From assembly GCA_030146615.1 (NCBI GenBank), contig JASLBL010000047.1:1-32650 (forward strand): a stretch of DNA of 32,650 bases, read 5' to 3'. The notes under the pieces are model-generated. The model saw only the letters and a list, made by a program, of their open reading frames with translations, did no database searches and had not been told where the DNA came from. Made by a program: the position numbers and the translations under genes. Position 1 is the stretch's first letter, and the number at the start of each line of letters is the position of its first letter. Shown piece by piece: positions 1 to 8,535 of the stretch. The stretch comes from Actinomycetes bacterium. Its GTDB lineage: Bacteria; Actinomycetota; CALGFH01.

Positions 1-760
1 AGTCGGTCGAGGGCCTGGGCGCGGCCGGCACGAGCGGCTCGGTCACGGCGACCCGGTCGCCGACCTGGACCCGGCCGGCCGTCACCACGCGGGCGTTGAC
101 CCCGAACAGGGCCCCGTTCCGGCGGTGCAGCCAGCGGAGCAGCTCCGGCCAGCGGGACAGGTCGTCGGGGTCGCGGGTCGGGATCACGCAGCGGACGCAG
201 GGGTTGAGCAGGTCAAGGGTGACCTCGCCGGCCTGGAGCCGGCCGCCCTCCCAGCCCTGCTCGGCGAACGGCGGCGCGTCCAGCTCCAGGTGCAGGTTGG
301 GCCGGAAGCGGCGCAGCTCGACCGGCCGGCCGAGGGCGTCGGCGACGGCCCGCCGCGAGGCCTCGGTGGTCACCAGGACCGACGCCCTGAGGTCCTGCTG
401 GCCGCCCAGGTCGCGGTGGCGGCGCACGGCCATGCCCAGGTCGTCGGCCAGGGCCCGGTCGAGGCCGGGGTCGTCCCAGCCCCACCTCCGGCCGTCGGGG
501 GCCCGGAGGCTGGGCGGGGGCGGGTCGGCGGGGTCCAGCCGGTCGTCGGGCGCGTCCGGGTAGCCGGCCGACCAGGCCAGCAGCCGCGGCGCCTGGCGGA
601 TGGTGAGCCAGCGGCCCTCGCGACCCTCGCGCAGGTCGAGCAGGGCGTAGGCGCGGTCACCGCCGAGCCCGCGCCAGTCGAGCCGGGCCGCCCCCAGCGA
701 CTCCCCGCCGAGCGACTTGACCGGCCACCGGGCCAGGTCGGTGAGCACCCCCTCAGCCAT
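1..760 (-). CDS. MOSC domain protein (3' end outside window)
   Basis: The frame starts at ATG 760 and stays open to the left edge, so 253 residues are visible. The N-terminal RWPVKSLGGE (residues 11-20) matches the MOSC N-terminal beta-barrel domain, which usually reads YPVKS with GE. CVRCVIPTRDPD (188-199) carries the conserved cysteine region of the MOSC domain, followed by NGALFGVNARVV. In this family the MOSC domain binds or transfers sulfur, often around the molybdenum cofactor (as in YcbX-like proteins or mARC); the substrate here is unknown. Family members are usually about 250-280 residues, so only a short C-terminal tail should be missing. The ATG overlaps the stop of the upstream phosphatase gene by 8 bases (753-760), which implies translational coupling. 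The family call is firm; the role is open. Confidence 0.85.
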   Translation of the reverse strand, partial: MAEGVLTDLARWPVKSLGGESLGAARLDWRGLGGDRAYALLDLREGREGRWLTIRQAPRLLAWSAGYPDAPDDRLDPADPPPPSLRAPDGRRWGWDDPGLDRALADDLGMAVRRHRDLGGQQDLRASVLVTTEASRRAVADALGRPVELRRFRPNLHLELDAPPFAEQGWEGGRLQAGEVTLDLLNPCVRCVIPTRDPDDLSRWPELLRWLHRRNGALFGVNARVVTAGRVQVGDRVAVTEPLVPAAPRPSTD

Positions 761-2489
761 CCGACAGCCGGCGCTCGTAGAGGGGCTCCAGGCGGGGGAC
801 GCCGTCGCCGCCGTCGGGGGTGACGGCCTGCTCGACCCGGAGCATGGCCTTGCGGCCGTCGAGCTCCAGCTCGCCCACGTGGTTCTCGAACCGGGGGCCC
901 TCGACCACCCGCCATGCGATCTCGTCCGGCTCGACCCCGGCCCGGCGGGCCAGCCATCTGGTCACCGCCCGGGCCGGGCGCCGGAACGCCCGCCGGTGGG
1001 CGGCCCGCTGGTCGCGGGACAGCGGGTTGCGCAGCGGCGAGCAGACCGCCTGCCAGGCCGGGCTGTGGCCGTGGCCGGCGTGCTCGCCGTGGAAGGAGAA
1101 CTCGGCCAGGTAGGTGTGGTGGACGTCGCCCGAGAGAACCACCACCGACCCGGGCGGCCGGCCCCGGTGCCCGGCCGCCACCGCCTCGATCAGCGCCGCC
1201 AGCCGGTCGAAGGAGTCGTTGAAGGCGGCCCAGTGCTCCAGGTCGATCCCCTGCCGGATCTTCTCCCCGACCTTGACCATGGCCCGGCCCCAGGCCCCGG
1301 CGGCGACCGCCTCGTTCCACTCCTCAAGGTGGTGGATGGCCGGGGCCAGGGCGAACGGCAGGGAGGTGGCCAGCAGCAGGTGGTCGAAGTCGCCGGTGGC
1401 CTGCTCCTCGACCCAGGCGAACTCGTCGTCGTCGATCATCTCCCGGCGACTGCCCTCCAGCAGCCGCCCGCAGCGCGAGTCGATCACCACCAGCCGGGTG
1501 CGGCCGAAGTCGCGCTTGTAGCTCCAGCGGGTCCCCTCGATCTCCTGGTCGGCCTGGGCGGCGAACTCGCGCAGCACCCGGGTGGCGTCGCCCGCCTCCC
1601 GCACCTTGGGCCAGACCGGGTCGTCGTCCAGGTCGTCCGGGGAGAGGTTGCCGAGGTGCTGGTAGAGCCAGTAGGAGGCGAGGCCGCTGGTGATCCGCTC
1701 CTCCCACCACGGCTGGCGGCGCATGTGCTCGACCCAGGCGGCCGAGGTGTTCCAGTCGTCGCTGATGTCGTGGTCGTCGAAGATCATGGCCGTCGGCACC
1801 GTGGACAGCAGCCAGCGCAGGACCGGGTCGCCCCAGGCCTCCCAGTACAGCCGCGTGTACTCCTCGAAGTCGGCCACCTCCAGACCCGGCGGCCGCCGCA
1901 CGTCGCGACGCGAGCGGATGAACTCCTGCACCGTCTCGGAGCTGTCGTCGGCGTAGATCTGGTCGCCGAGCAGCAGCAGGAGGTCGGGCCAGGTGTGGGG
2001 GTCGGCGTCGCGCATCCGCAGGGCGAACGCGTACAGGGCGTCGGCGCCCTTGCCGTGCTTGCGGTCGGCGCTCGGCGGCAGCGTCCACGGCGGCTCGTGG
2101 GGGGCGGCCACCCGGCAGGACCCGAAGGCGATCCGCAGCGGGTGGTCGCCGTGCAGCGTCCGGATGGTGCTGACCGGGAACGCGGGCCCGTCCGGGGCGG
2201 CCACCGGCTCCGGCCAGACCTGCTCGCCGTCGAGCTGGACTGTGTAGGTGTAGATGTGGTCCGGCTCCAGGCCGTCGATCTGGACCAGCGCGTAGTGGTG
2301 GCCCTGGAACGCGAAGGTCGGGGCCCGGCCCCGCACGTCTCCGGGCGGCCCTGTCCCGTCGGCCTCCGGCCCCTGGGCGGACGGCGAGACCAGCACCTCG
2401 ACCTGGACGGCGGCGTCGGTCTCCACCCAGACGGTGGCCTGCGTCTCCCCGACATAGCGCAGCAGCGGACCAAGGACGAGCTTCGGCAT
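753..2489 (-). CDS. PhoD-like alkaline phosphatase family protein
   Basis: This 578-residue protein has the PhoD-like metallophosphatase layout. An N-terminal beta-sandwich (about 1-110, starting LVLGPLLRYVGETQATVWVE) is followed by the catalytic domain. Visible motifs are AFGSCR (121-126), LLLGDQIYADD (172-182), FDDHDISDDW (237-246) and VVLSGDVHHTY (450-460), which supply the Asp, Asn and His metal ligands of the family. PhoD enzymes hydrolyse phosphomonoesters or diesters using Ca/Fe. No Tat or Sec signal peptide is visible, so this member looks cytoplasmic, unlike secreted PhoD, and phosphate scavenging need not be its job. The start at ATG 2489 has GGAGG directly against it, too close for a normal ribosome site, and a TANNNT box exactly 12 bases upstream. 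This suggests a leaderless message. It overlaps the MOSC gene downstream and probably forms a two-gene operon. Confidence 0.9.
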   Translation of the reverse strand: MPKLVLGPLLRYVGETQATVWVETDAAVQVEVLVSPSAQGPEADGTGPPGDVRGRAPTFAFQGHHYALVQIDGLEPDHIYTYTVQLDGEQVWPEPVAAPDGPAFPVSTIRTLHGDHPLRIAFGSCRVAAPHEPPWTLPPSADRKHGKGADALYAFALRMRDADPHTWPDLLLLLGDQIYADDSSETVQEFIRSRRDVRRPPGLEVADFEEYTRLYWEAWGDPVLRWLLSTVPTAMIFDDHDISDDWNTSAAWVEHMRRQPWWEERITSGLASYWLYQHLGNLSPDDLDDDPVWPKVREAGDATRVLREFAAQADQEIEGTRWSYKRDFGRTRLVVIDSRCGRLLEGSRREMIDDDEFAWVEEQATGDFDHLLLATSLPFALAPAIHHLEEWNEAVAAGAWGRAMVKVGEKIRQGIDLEHWAAFNDSFDRLAALIEAVAAGHRGRPPGSVVVLSGDVHHTYLAEFSFHGEHAGHGHSPAWQAVCSPLRNPLSRDQRAAHRRAFRRPARAVTRWLARRAGVEPDEIAWRVVEGPRFENHVGELELDGRKAMLRVEQAVTPDGGDGVPRLEPLYERRLSDG

Positions 2490-2495
2490 CCTCCG

Positions 2496-2501
2496 ATGCT
2501 A
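2496..2501 (-). promoter_or_regulatory. Leaderless-type -10 box of the PhoD gene
   Basis: On the minus strand TAGCAT begins 12 bases before the A of the start codon, the spacing expected if transcription starts at the ATG itself. It fits the actinobacterial TANNNT -10 pattern. No convincing -35 box is seen. Confidence 0.45.
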
Positions 2502-2555
2502 CGCCCGACCTGGGCCGGCGGTGACTTGCCGGCGGACATGTGGCAGCCTGCCAGC

Positions 2556-4097
2556 ATGACGACGGCCGCGGCGCGCACGGTCAAGCTCGGCACCAGGGCC
2601 TACCCGGTGGTCCTGCCCAGCGCCCGTGACCCGCGGCTCCACCTGGCCATGGTGATCGTCTCGATCCACATCCTCGGCCAGACGGCCCTCGGCTTCCGGG
2701 TGTCGGTGCCCCAGCTCCTCTCGGCCATCCTGACCTGCGCCGTGATCGAGGTCGGGTGGGTCTTCTGGAAGAGCCGGCAGCTCGTCTGGCCGGCGAGCGC
2801 CATGCTCACCGGGAGCGGCGTCGCCCTGATCCTGCGCCTGGTCGGGATGGAGCGGGGCGACCACTGGTCCTGGCGCGGCTGGTACCTGTTCGCCCTCGTC
2901 GCGGGGGTGTCGTTGCTCTCCAAGTACCTGATCCGCTTCCGCGGCGGGCACGTGTTCAACCCGTCGAACGTCGGCCTGGTGCTGGCCTTCCTGGTGCTCG
3001 GGAGCGACGTGGTCGAGCCGCTCGACTTCTGGTGGGCGCCGCCCGAGCTCTGGATGGTCGTGGCCTACCTGGTCATCCTGGCCGGTGGCCTGCTGGTCAC
3101 GGCCAGGCTGCGCCTGCTGGCCATGGCGCTGGCCTTCTGGGCCACGCTGACCTGCGCGGTCGGCGTGCTCGCCGCCTCGGGGCACTGCATCACGGTCGCC
3201 TGGGCCGTGGCCCCGGTGTGCGACCGGGACTTTTGGCGGATCATCGTCACCTCGCCGGAGGTCCTGATCTTCCTGTTCTTCATGATCACCGACCCCAAGA
3301 CGATCCCCGGCCGGCCGGCGGCGCGGGTCGGCTTCGCCGTGTGCCTGGCGGTGCTCTGCACCCTGCTGATGGCGCCGCAGCCCACCGAGTTCGGCGCCAA
3401 GGTCGGCCTGTTGGCCGGGCTGGTGCTGCTCACGCCGGTCCGCGCGGTGTTCGACCGGGCCCGGCTCCCGGCTCTCCCCGTCGCCCCGGCGCGCCTGTTC
3501 GCCGGGGGCGCGGCCATCGGGTCGGCGCTGGTGCTGCTGCCGGTCAGCATCGTCGTCGCCGGCAACCCGGCCCGGGAGCGGGGGCCGGCGCTGCCCGGGA
3601 CGGGCGCGCTCGGGATCGACCTCGAGATCGACCGCTCCGCCCTGCCCCAGGTCGCCCTCAGCCGCGAGGCGGCAGGGCTGAGCGGGGCGGCCAGGGATCC
3701 GGGCGCGCTCGCCGTCGCGCTGGCCGAGGACCTTGCCATCGAGCGGGAGGCGATGCTGCGGGCCGACACCAGCCTGCTGCGGGCCGCCGCCGACGGCGAG
3801 CGGCTGGTCGCCATGGAGCGCAAGGTGCAGGCCGCGGCCACCGCCGGCCGTCTCGAGGTCAGGGAACACCGCTTCGACGCCCTCCGCCTGGAGGTGGTGT
3901 TCACCGACGGGCCGCAGGGTGGGGCCACGCTCGGGCTGGAGGCGTCGGGCACGGTCCGGCAGGTGACCTACGACGCGGCCCGGACCGAGCTGGAGCGGGG
4001 GGCCGAGGCCCCGTTCCGGTCGCGCTTCGTCCTGCGTCAGGGCGCGGGCGGCCGCTGGGTGATCCTCGGCGAGACCCCGCTGCCGCTCCCTGCCTAG
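2556..4097 (+). CDS. UnbU/RnfD-type integral membrane protein
   Basis: From ATG 2556 this is 513 residues; an in-frame ATG at 2538 is an alternative and neither has a clear ribosome site. Residues 28-340 hold about ten hydrophobic helices. HVFNPSNVGLVLAF (132-145) and FFMITDPKTIPG (241-252) match the NQR2/RnfD/RnfE membrane family, in particular the branch that includes UnbU of enediyne clusters. The flavin-carrying SGAT motif of RnfD/NqrB is not visible, so covalent FMN is doubtful. The last 170 residues (about 341-513) are hydrophilic and look like an extracytoplasmic domain not present in RnfD. Family function outside electron-transport complexes is unknown. The gene converges on the M24 gene, sharing the palindromic CTAG (4094-4097) for both stops. 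A UnbV-type partner lies just beyond. The family call is good; electron transport would be inference only. Confidence 0.75.
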   Translation: MTTAAARTVKLGTRAYPVVLPSARDPRLHLAMVIVSIHILGQTALGFRVSVPQLLSAILTCAVIEVGWVFWKSRQLVWPASAMLTGSGVALILRLVGMERGDHWSWRGWYLFALVAGVSLLSKYLIRFRGGHVFNPSNVGLVLAFLVLGSDVVEPLDFWWAPPELWMVVAYLVILAGGLLVTARLRLLAMALAFWATLTCAVGVLAASGHCITVAWAVAPVCDRDFWRIIVTSPEVLIFLFFMITDPKTIPGRPAARVGFAVCLAVLCTLLMAPQPTEFGAKVGLLAGLVLLTPVRAVFDRARLPALPVAPARLFAGGAAIGSALVLLPVSIVVAGNPARERGPALPGTGALGIDLEIDRSALPQVALSREAAGLSGAARDPGALAVALAEDLAIEREAMLRADTSLLRAAADGERLVAMERKVQAAATAGRLEVREHRFDALRLEVVFTDGPQGGATLGLEASGTVRQVTYDAARTELERGAEAPFRSRFVLRQGAGGRWVILGETPLPLPA

Positions 4098-5467
4098 CCG
4101 GCCATGGCCATGACCCGGTCCGGCCGGAGCAGGAACGGCGGGAGGTACGCCGGGATGTTGGAGAACGGCAGGACGTCGGGGTGCAGGTCGATGCCGAGGG
4201 CGTCACCCATGAACGCCCGGCGGGCCTGGATGCGCCGCCAGGCTCCCGGGTAGGCCTGGGCCAGCCGGCCACGCAGCGACTCGTCGGCCAGGGCGACCCC
4301 GTCCTCGATGTTGGTGGTGAAGTAGTCGGTGCCGGTGGCCGGGATGATGTCGACCTGGAGGGCCATCCCCGAGCGCAGCTCGACGGGCGAGCCGGGGGTG
4401 ACCGGCGAGTTGACCCACTCATCCAGGTGGAGCTGGTGCCCCGGGTTGAGGAAGATCCCGAAGAAGGGGTCGCCGAGGCGGCGGTCGATGATCTCCTGGA
4501 GGGCCCCACCGGTCTGGCCGATGTGGAGCGCCCCGTACCACTCGGCGACCGCCTCGAAGTACGGCCCGACCAGCCGCTCGAGGTAGTCGCCGATCCCGGG
4601 AGGCAGCTCGCCGGCGCCGCCGACCACGAACCCGGCCCGGCAGTTGAGGGCGCCCCAGATCCCGAAGGCCACGGTGAACCGGTCGCCGCGCCCGATCCGG
4701 CGGTCGTCCGGGCTGAGCAGCCCGAACGCCGCACGGGGGCCGCTGGTCAGCATGAGGTGGCACGACAGCGGCATGCCGTTCCAGCCCAGCAACCGCACCG
4801 CCTCCTGCTCGGTCATGCCCGGCTCCAGCCCGAACAGCAGCTCCCGCACGCCCTGGGACGTGTGGCAGGCGGCGTACTCGAACAGGGCGAGCTGCTCGGG
4901 CTCGTTGATCACCCGGAGGCCGTCGGCGGCGTCGATGAGCAGGCCGGTTGCGTTCTCGACGTTGCCGGGGCCACAGATCGTGCGCAGCTCGTCGACGATG
5001 AAGGCGGGCACGTCGGTGGCCGCCCGGTCGCCGAACAGCTTCCAGCCGACCAGCCCGACCCGGCGGCCGGCGGTGACGCCCTCGGAGCGCAGGATCTCGC
5101 CCAGGGGGCGTGAGCGGTCGCGGGGCTGGCTGGGAAGGCTCAGGTCCTGGTACAGGTGCGTGCGCACCGGCAGTGGCGCCGCCCCGGCCAGCTTCCGGCA
5201 CTCGTTGCCGGCCAGGATGGCCGGCGGGTCGCCAGGGCCGACCACCAGCAGGGCCTCCTCGAAGCGCGGGTCGAACCCGGTCAGGTACGACATGCTGGCG
5301 CTGTGCTCCCGGTCGGCGTAGACGACCACGGCGTCGTAGCCGCGCTCGGCGGCGCGCTCGCGGAGCCGGTCGACGCGCTCGGCGTAGCGCCGGGGCGGGA
5401 GCTGGGGCATGGCCTCGGGCATGCCGAAGTCGGGAAGGTCGACCTGGGTCAGGGTGGCGCGTGCCAT
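4094..5467 (-). CDS. M24-fold (pita-bread) protein, probably not a metallopeptidase
   Basis: This 457-residue protein has a creatinase/prolidase N-terminal domain (about 25-175, with YLTGFDPRFEEALLVV) and a C-terminal M24 pita-bread domain (about 190-420). M24 aminopeptidases use five metal ligands (Asp, Asp, His, Glu, Glu). By eye they align here with Ala267 (in GDRFTVAFG), Ala278 (in NCRAGF), His344 (in NPGH), Asp373 (in LQVDIIP) and Glu388 (in NIEDG). Both aspartates that bridge the metals are therefore alanine, which argues against normal dinuclear metal catalysis. Creatinase shows that this fold can work without metal, so a hydrolase of a small amide or amidine is possible. The start at ATG 5467 is backed by AGGAGG, which lies right after the stop of the UnbV-type gene 10 bases upstream. 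The genes should be co-transcribed. Confidence 0.8.
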   Translation of the reverse strand: MARATLTQVDLPDFGMPEAMPQLPPRRYAERVDRLRERAAERGYDAVVVYADREHSASMSYLTGFDPRFEEALLVVGPGDPPAILAGNECRKLAGAAPLPVRTHLYQDLSLPSQPRDRSRPLGEILRSEGVTAGRRVGLVGWKLFGDRAATDVPAFIVDELRTICGPGNVENATGLLIDAADGLRVINEPEQLALFEYAACHTSQGVRELLFGLEPGMTEQEAVRLLGWNGMPLSCHLMLTSGPRAAFGLLSPDDRRIGRGDRFTVAFGIWGALNCRAGFVVGGAGELPPGIGDYLERLVGPYFEAVAEWYGALHIGQTGGALQEIIDRRLGDPFFGIFLNPGHQLHLDEWVNSPVTPGSPVELRSGMALQVDIIPATGTDYFTTNIEDGVALADESLRGRLAQAYPGAWRRIQARRAFMGDALGIDLHPDVLPFSNIPAYLPPFLLRPDRVMAMAG

Positions 5468-5477
5468 CGGGGCCTCC

Positions 5478-7181
5478 TCAGCCGGCCGGGGGGTTCCAGG
5501 CCGCGGGCTGGTCGGCGCCGCGGGCCACGGTCAGGAACTGGTTGGCGGCGCTCTCCATCCAGGGACCCCTGTTCCCGTCCGGCCACTGGACCCGGAGCTC
5601 GACCCGGTCGGCCGCCCCCAGCCCGAAGTGGGTCCAGCCGAGCTGGCCGCCGGCGTGCCCGCCGCCGACGGTCAGCTCGCGCCGCTGGGTGCGGCCGCCG
5701 GCGCGCACCTCGATCCAGGCCCCGACGGCGTCGGTGTTGGGTGCGGGCTGCTGGAGCCGCACCGCGACCCAGTCGCCCATCGGTCGCGGGCGCTCGGGGT
5801 CGCCCGCGCCGGCGTTCCTCCAGACCTTGACCTGCTCGCGCCGGTTGACCTCAACCAGGTCGACCAGCCCGTCGAGGTTGAGGTCGGCCAGGGCCGCCCC
5901 CCGTCCTCGGGCGAAGTGGGTGATGCCCGCCGCCTGGGCCGCCTCGACGAAGCTACCGTTGGGCTGGCCCAGCAGCAGATTGCTCGGGTCCCTGGCGGCG
6001 TAGTCGGGCTGGGCCTCGACGTTGCCCTTGGTGACCAGCAGGTCGACGTAGCCGTCGTTGTTGACGTCCTGGAACTCGGGATGCCAGGCGGTGGAGGGCT
6101 TGGCCACGTCGCCGGCATACGGCCGGTGGGCGGTGGCCCCCCGGCGGAAGGCGATGTCCTCGTAGGCCGGCCGCGGCAGGCGGCCGGTCAGCGTCTGTAG
6201 CTTGTTGTCGCCCTGGCTGGTCAGGTACACCTCGGGTCGGCCGTCGCCGGTGAGGTCGTGGCTGGCGATGCCCATGCCCCAGATCTGCATGGTCTGCCAG
6301 CCCTCCTCGGCGGTGTAGGGACGCGGCGGCTCGCCGTCGGCCACCCGCCAGAGCTGCTCGGAGCCGTGGCGGTAGTAGTGGCGGTCGTTGGTCATGCGGA
6401 GGTCCCGGCGCCCGGAACGGTCCCAGTCGCTGAACAGCATGGACAGGGTGCACCATCCGGGCGAGAGGGTCGTGGCCCGGCCGTAGCGGTCGCCTTCGGG
6501 CCGGAACAGGGCGTGGTCGGCGCACCCGCCGGCCCGCTTCCCGGTCCTGGTGAGGGCCACGTAATTGCCGAAGGCGAGCGTCGGGAGCCGCCGATCGCCC
6601 TCCCAGGTGGCGCTGAAGGCCACCGTCCAGTCGCCCATGCCCTGCAGCGACCAGCGCTCGTTGGCCCGCTCGAAGCGGCAGCCGCCGAGCCCGCGGAGCA
6701 GGACGTCCTCCCCGAGCCGGAGGACGGCGAGATCGGTCAGGCCGTCACTGTCGACGTCCAGCGGGTAGGCCCCGGTCACCTGGGCGAGGTCGGTCGCCGG
6801 ATGGCGGAGCCGGGTGAAGCTGAGCTTCCCGCCCACCGGGCTCTGGTTGCGGTAGAGCCCCGCCGGGTTGGTCCCGCCGGCGACGTACAACTCGGGCCGC
6901 CGGTCGCCGTCGCAGTCGAAGGTGGCCACGCCGCCGCCGACGAAGTAGTGGAACCCGCCGTCGTAGACGTGGCCAACGCCTGCGGTCGCCGACTCCTCGA
7001 CGAACCGGGGCGGCCCGGCGGCGGGCGGCGGTGGCGGCCCGACCACGATGGCCCGGGCCAGCGCCACCAGGCCGATCGCGGCCAGGGCGCCGGTGGCGAT
7101 CCCGGTGGCCAGCCACAGCAGGCCTGGCCCACCCAGGGCGACCCGCCGGGCCAGCGGCCCGCGGGCGCCCTCAGCCCCCAC
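5478..7181 (-). CDS. UnbV-type FG-GAP/ASPIC repeat protein (CRTAC1-like)
   Basis: The protein has 567 residues and a GTG start at 7181. A single hydrophobic helix at about 20-46 should anchor it in the membrane with the rest outside. Calcium-type repeat loops follow, including DCDGDRRPELY, DVDSDGLTDLAVL, DLTGDGRPEVYL, DVNNDGYVDLLV and DLNLDGLVDLVEV. These are typical VCBS/FG-GAP blades of a seven-bladed propeller. The C-terminus (about 455-555: NTDAVGAWIEVRAG, LTVGGGHAGGQ, ELRVQWPDG) is a clear ASPIC/UnbV domain. Members occur in enediyne clusters (UnbV) and widely elsewhere, with no settled function. The start overlaps the end of the ROK regulator gene by 11 bases (7171-7181), and the M24 gene starts 10 bases after its stop, so the three form a tight operon. 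Confidence 0.88.
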   Translation of the reverse strand: MGAEGARGPLARRVALGGPGLLWLATGIATGALAAIGLVALARAIVVGPPPPPAAGPPRFVEESATAGVGHVYDGGFHYFVGGGVATFDCDGDRRPELYVAGGTNPAGLYRNQSPVGGKLSFTRLRHPATDLAQVTGAYPLDVDSDGLTDLAVLRLGEDVLLRGLGGCRFERANERWSLQGMGDWTVAFSATWEGDRRLPTLAFGNYVALTRTGKRAGGCADHALFRPEGDRYGRATTLSPGWCTLSMLFSDWDRSGRRDLRMTNDRHYYRHGSEQLWRVADGEPPRPYTAEEGWQTMQIWGMGIASHDLTGDGRPEVYLTSQGDNKLQTLTGRLPRPAYEDIAFRRGATAHRPYAGDVAKPSTAWHPEFQDVNNDGYVDLLVTKGNVEAQPDYAARDPSNLLLGQPNGSFVEAAQAAGITHFARGRGAALADLNLDGLVDLVEVNRREQVKVWRNAGAGDPERPRPMGDWVAVRLQQPAPNTDAVGAWIEVRAGGRTQRRELTVGGGHAGGQLGWTHFGLGAADRVELRVQWPDGNRGPWMESAANQFLTVARGADQPAAWNPPAG

Positions 7182-8442
7182 TCTCTCCCTCCACCGGCGT
7201 CCGGAGGCGCATGCCGCGACCGGCGGTCTGGGCCGGGTCGGCGACCACGTCGGACAGGGCCAGCTCGGCCGCCCCGATCAGGAGGGCGTCGGCGCCGAGC
7301 CCGCTGCTGGCGATCCTGGCCACGCCACCAGGGGCGTCCATCGCGCGCGTCCGCGCCCCCTCGGTGACCGCCGCCTCCAGGTAGGGGAACAGGGCGTGGC
7401 AGAAGCCGCCGAGCACCACCAGCTCGGGGTTGAACACGTTGACCAGGTTGCCGATGCCGAGCCCCAGCCACCGCCCGATCTCGGCCAGGGCGGCGAGGGT
7501 GCGCCGGTCGCCGGCCCTGGCGCGGGTCAGCACCGTATCGAGCACGCCCAAGCCGGCCACGGTCGCCGGGATCCCGGCCCGACGGGCCAGGGCCGCCTCC
7601 CCCGCCTCCGCCTCCCAGCACCCGAGGGCGCCGCAGCCGCAGCGCTGGCCGTTGGGGTTGATCAGTGTGTGCCCGGCCTCGCCGGCGTAACCGGCCGAGC
7701 CCAGCATCGGCTTGCCGTCGTAGATGATGCCGACGCCGATCCCGGCTCCACACGACACGTAGATCAGGTGCCCGACGTCCACCCCGATGCCCCGGCGATG
7801 CTCGGCCAGGGCACCCAGGTCGGCCTCGTTGGCGACCAGGACGGGGTCGGCCAGCCCGAGCTCGGTAGCGAGCATCGCCCCGAGGGGCACGTTGCGCCAG
7901 CCCAGGTTCGGGGCGAGGTGCACGAATCCGTCCGAGCGCCGGGTGACGCCGACCACACAGGTGCCGACGCCGGCCAGGACGTGACCGGCGGGCAGCGACC
8001 CGAGCAGCGGCCCGGCGAGCCTGGCGACGTCGCGGACCGTCTCCTGGGGCGAGAAGCGCCTCCGTGGCCTGGCCACCCGCACCTGGTCGTAGACGACCCC
8101 GCCCAGCCCGGCGGTGGCCACCGCGATCGAGTCCACCGACACCTCGATGGCCAGGACGGCCGCCCCTTGGGCCCTGGCCCGCACCAGCGGCGAGGGCCGG
8201 CCGGGGCCCGACGTGGCCGGCGCCGGGCCCTCCTCGGCCAGGCCGAGGGCGGTCAGCTCGCCGATCAGGTCGGCGACGGTGGACCGGTTGAGGCCGGTCC
8301 TCGCCGTCAGCTCCGAGCGCGACTGGGGCCCGGACAGGTGCAGCCGCTCCAGCACCGCCGCCAGGTTGTGCCGGCGCAGCTCCTCGGCGGCGACACCCCG
8401 GCGGCTCGCCGTGTCCCTGCTCGAGGCACCTGTCCGGCTCAA
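7171..8442 (-). CDS. xylR: ROK family transcriptional regulator, likely xylose repressor
   Basis: This 423-residue protein has an N-terminal winged helix-turn-helix (about 20-75: SRSELTARTGLNRSTVADLI), then a ROK sugar-binding domain. EAGH (255-258) and the zinc site CGCGALGCWE (268-277) are intact. ROK repressors of this form release DNA when they bind a sugar or sugar phosphate. It is divergent from the xylose operon, so control of xylF-xylB by xylose is the natural reading (inference from position). The start is TTG 8442: AAAAGGAG lies 10 bases upstream on the minus strand and no ATG or GTG fits better. Unusually, its mRNA continues into the UnbV-type and M24 genes. The name xylR is by context; another pentose ligand cannot be excluded. 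Confidence 0.85.
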   Translation of the reverse strand: MSRTGASSRDTASRRGVAAEELRRHNLAAVLERLHLSGPQSRSELTARTGLNRSTVADLIGELTALGLAEEGPAPATSGPGRPSPLVRARAQGAAVLAIEVSVDSIAVATAGLGGVVYDQVRVARPRRRFSPQETVRDVARLAGPLLGSLPAGHVLAGVGTCVVGVTRRSDGFVHLAPNLGWRNVPLGAMLATELGLADPVLVANEADLGALAEHRRGIGVDVGHLIYVSCGAGIGVGIIYDGKPMLGSAGYAGEAGHTLINPNGQRCGCGALGCWEAEAGEAALARRAGIPATVAGLGVLDTVLTRARAGDRRTLAALAEIGRWLGLGIGNLVNVFNPELVVLGGFCHALFPYLEAAVTEGARTRAMDAPGGVARIASSGLGADALLIGAAELALSDVVADPAQTAGRGMRLRTPVEGESGG

Positions 8443-8535
8443 TCCGCTACCGCTCCTTTTGTTGCCGTCCCCACGATATTATGCTCGCCGGAAGTCCCGG
8501 TCCGGGACGCCGACGCGTGGGAGGGTGGATCGAAG
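8443..8535. promoter_or_regulatory. Divergent promoter region between xylR and xylF
   Basis: This 93-base gap includes a small AT-rich patch, GATATTATGC (8475-8484), that stands out in the GC-rich surroundings. TATTAT (8477-8482) could be the -10 box for xylF, and its complement could serve the regulator. A ROK operator is expected here but I see no clear palindrome. The xylF ribosome site GGGAGGG is at 8519-8525. Confidence 0.5.

Noticed and set aside
717..2555. Upstream extension of the UnbU-like gene
   Set aside because: The frame stays open but runs antisense to the PhoD gene; family similarity begins only after ATG 2556.
2556..7181. Part of an enediyne biosynthesis cluster
   Set aside because: UnbU and UnbV homologues are present, but no iterative polyketide synthase, thioesterase, UnbL or tailoring genes are in the window.
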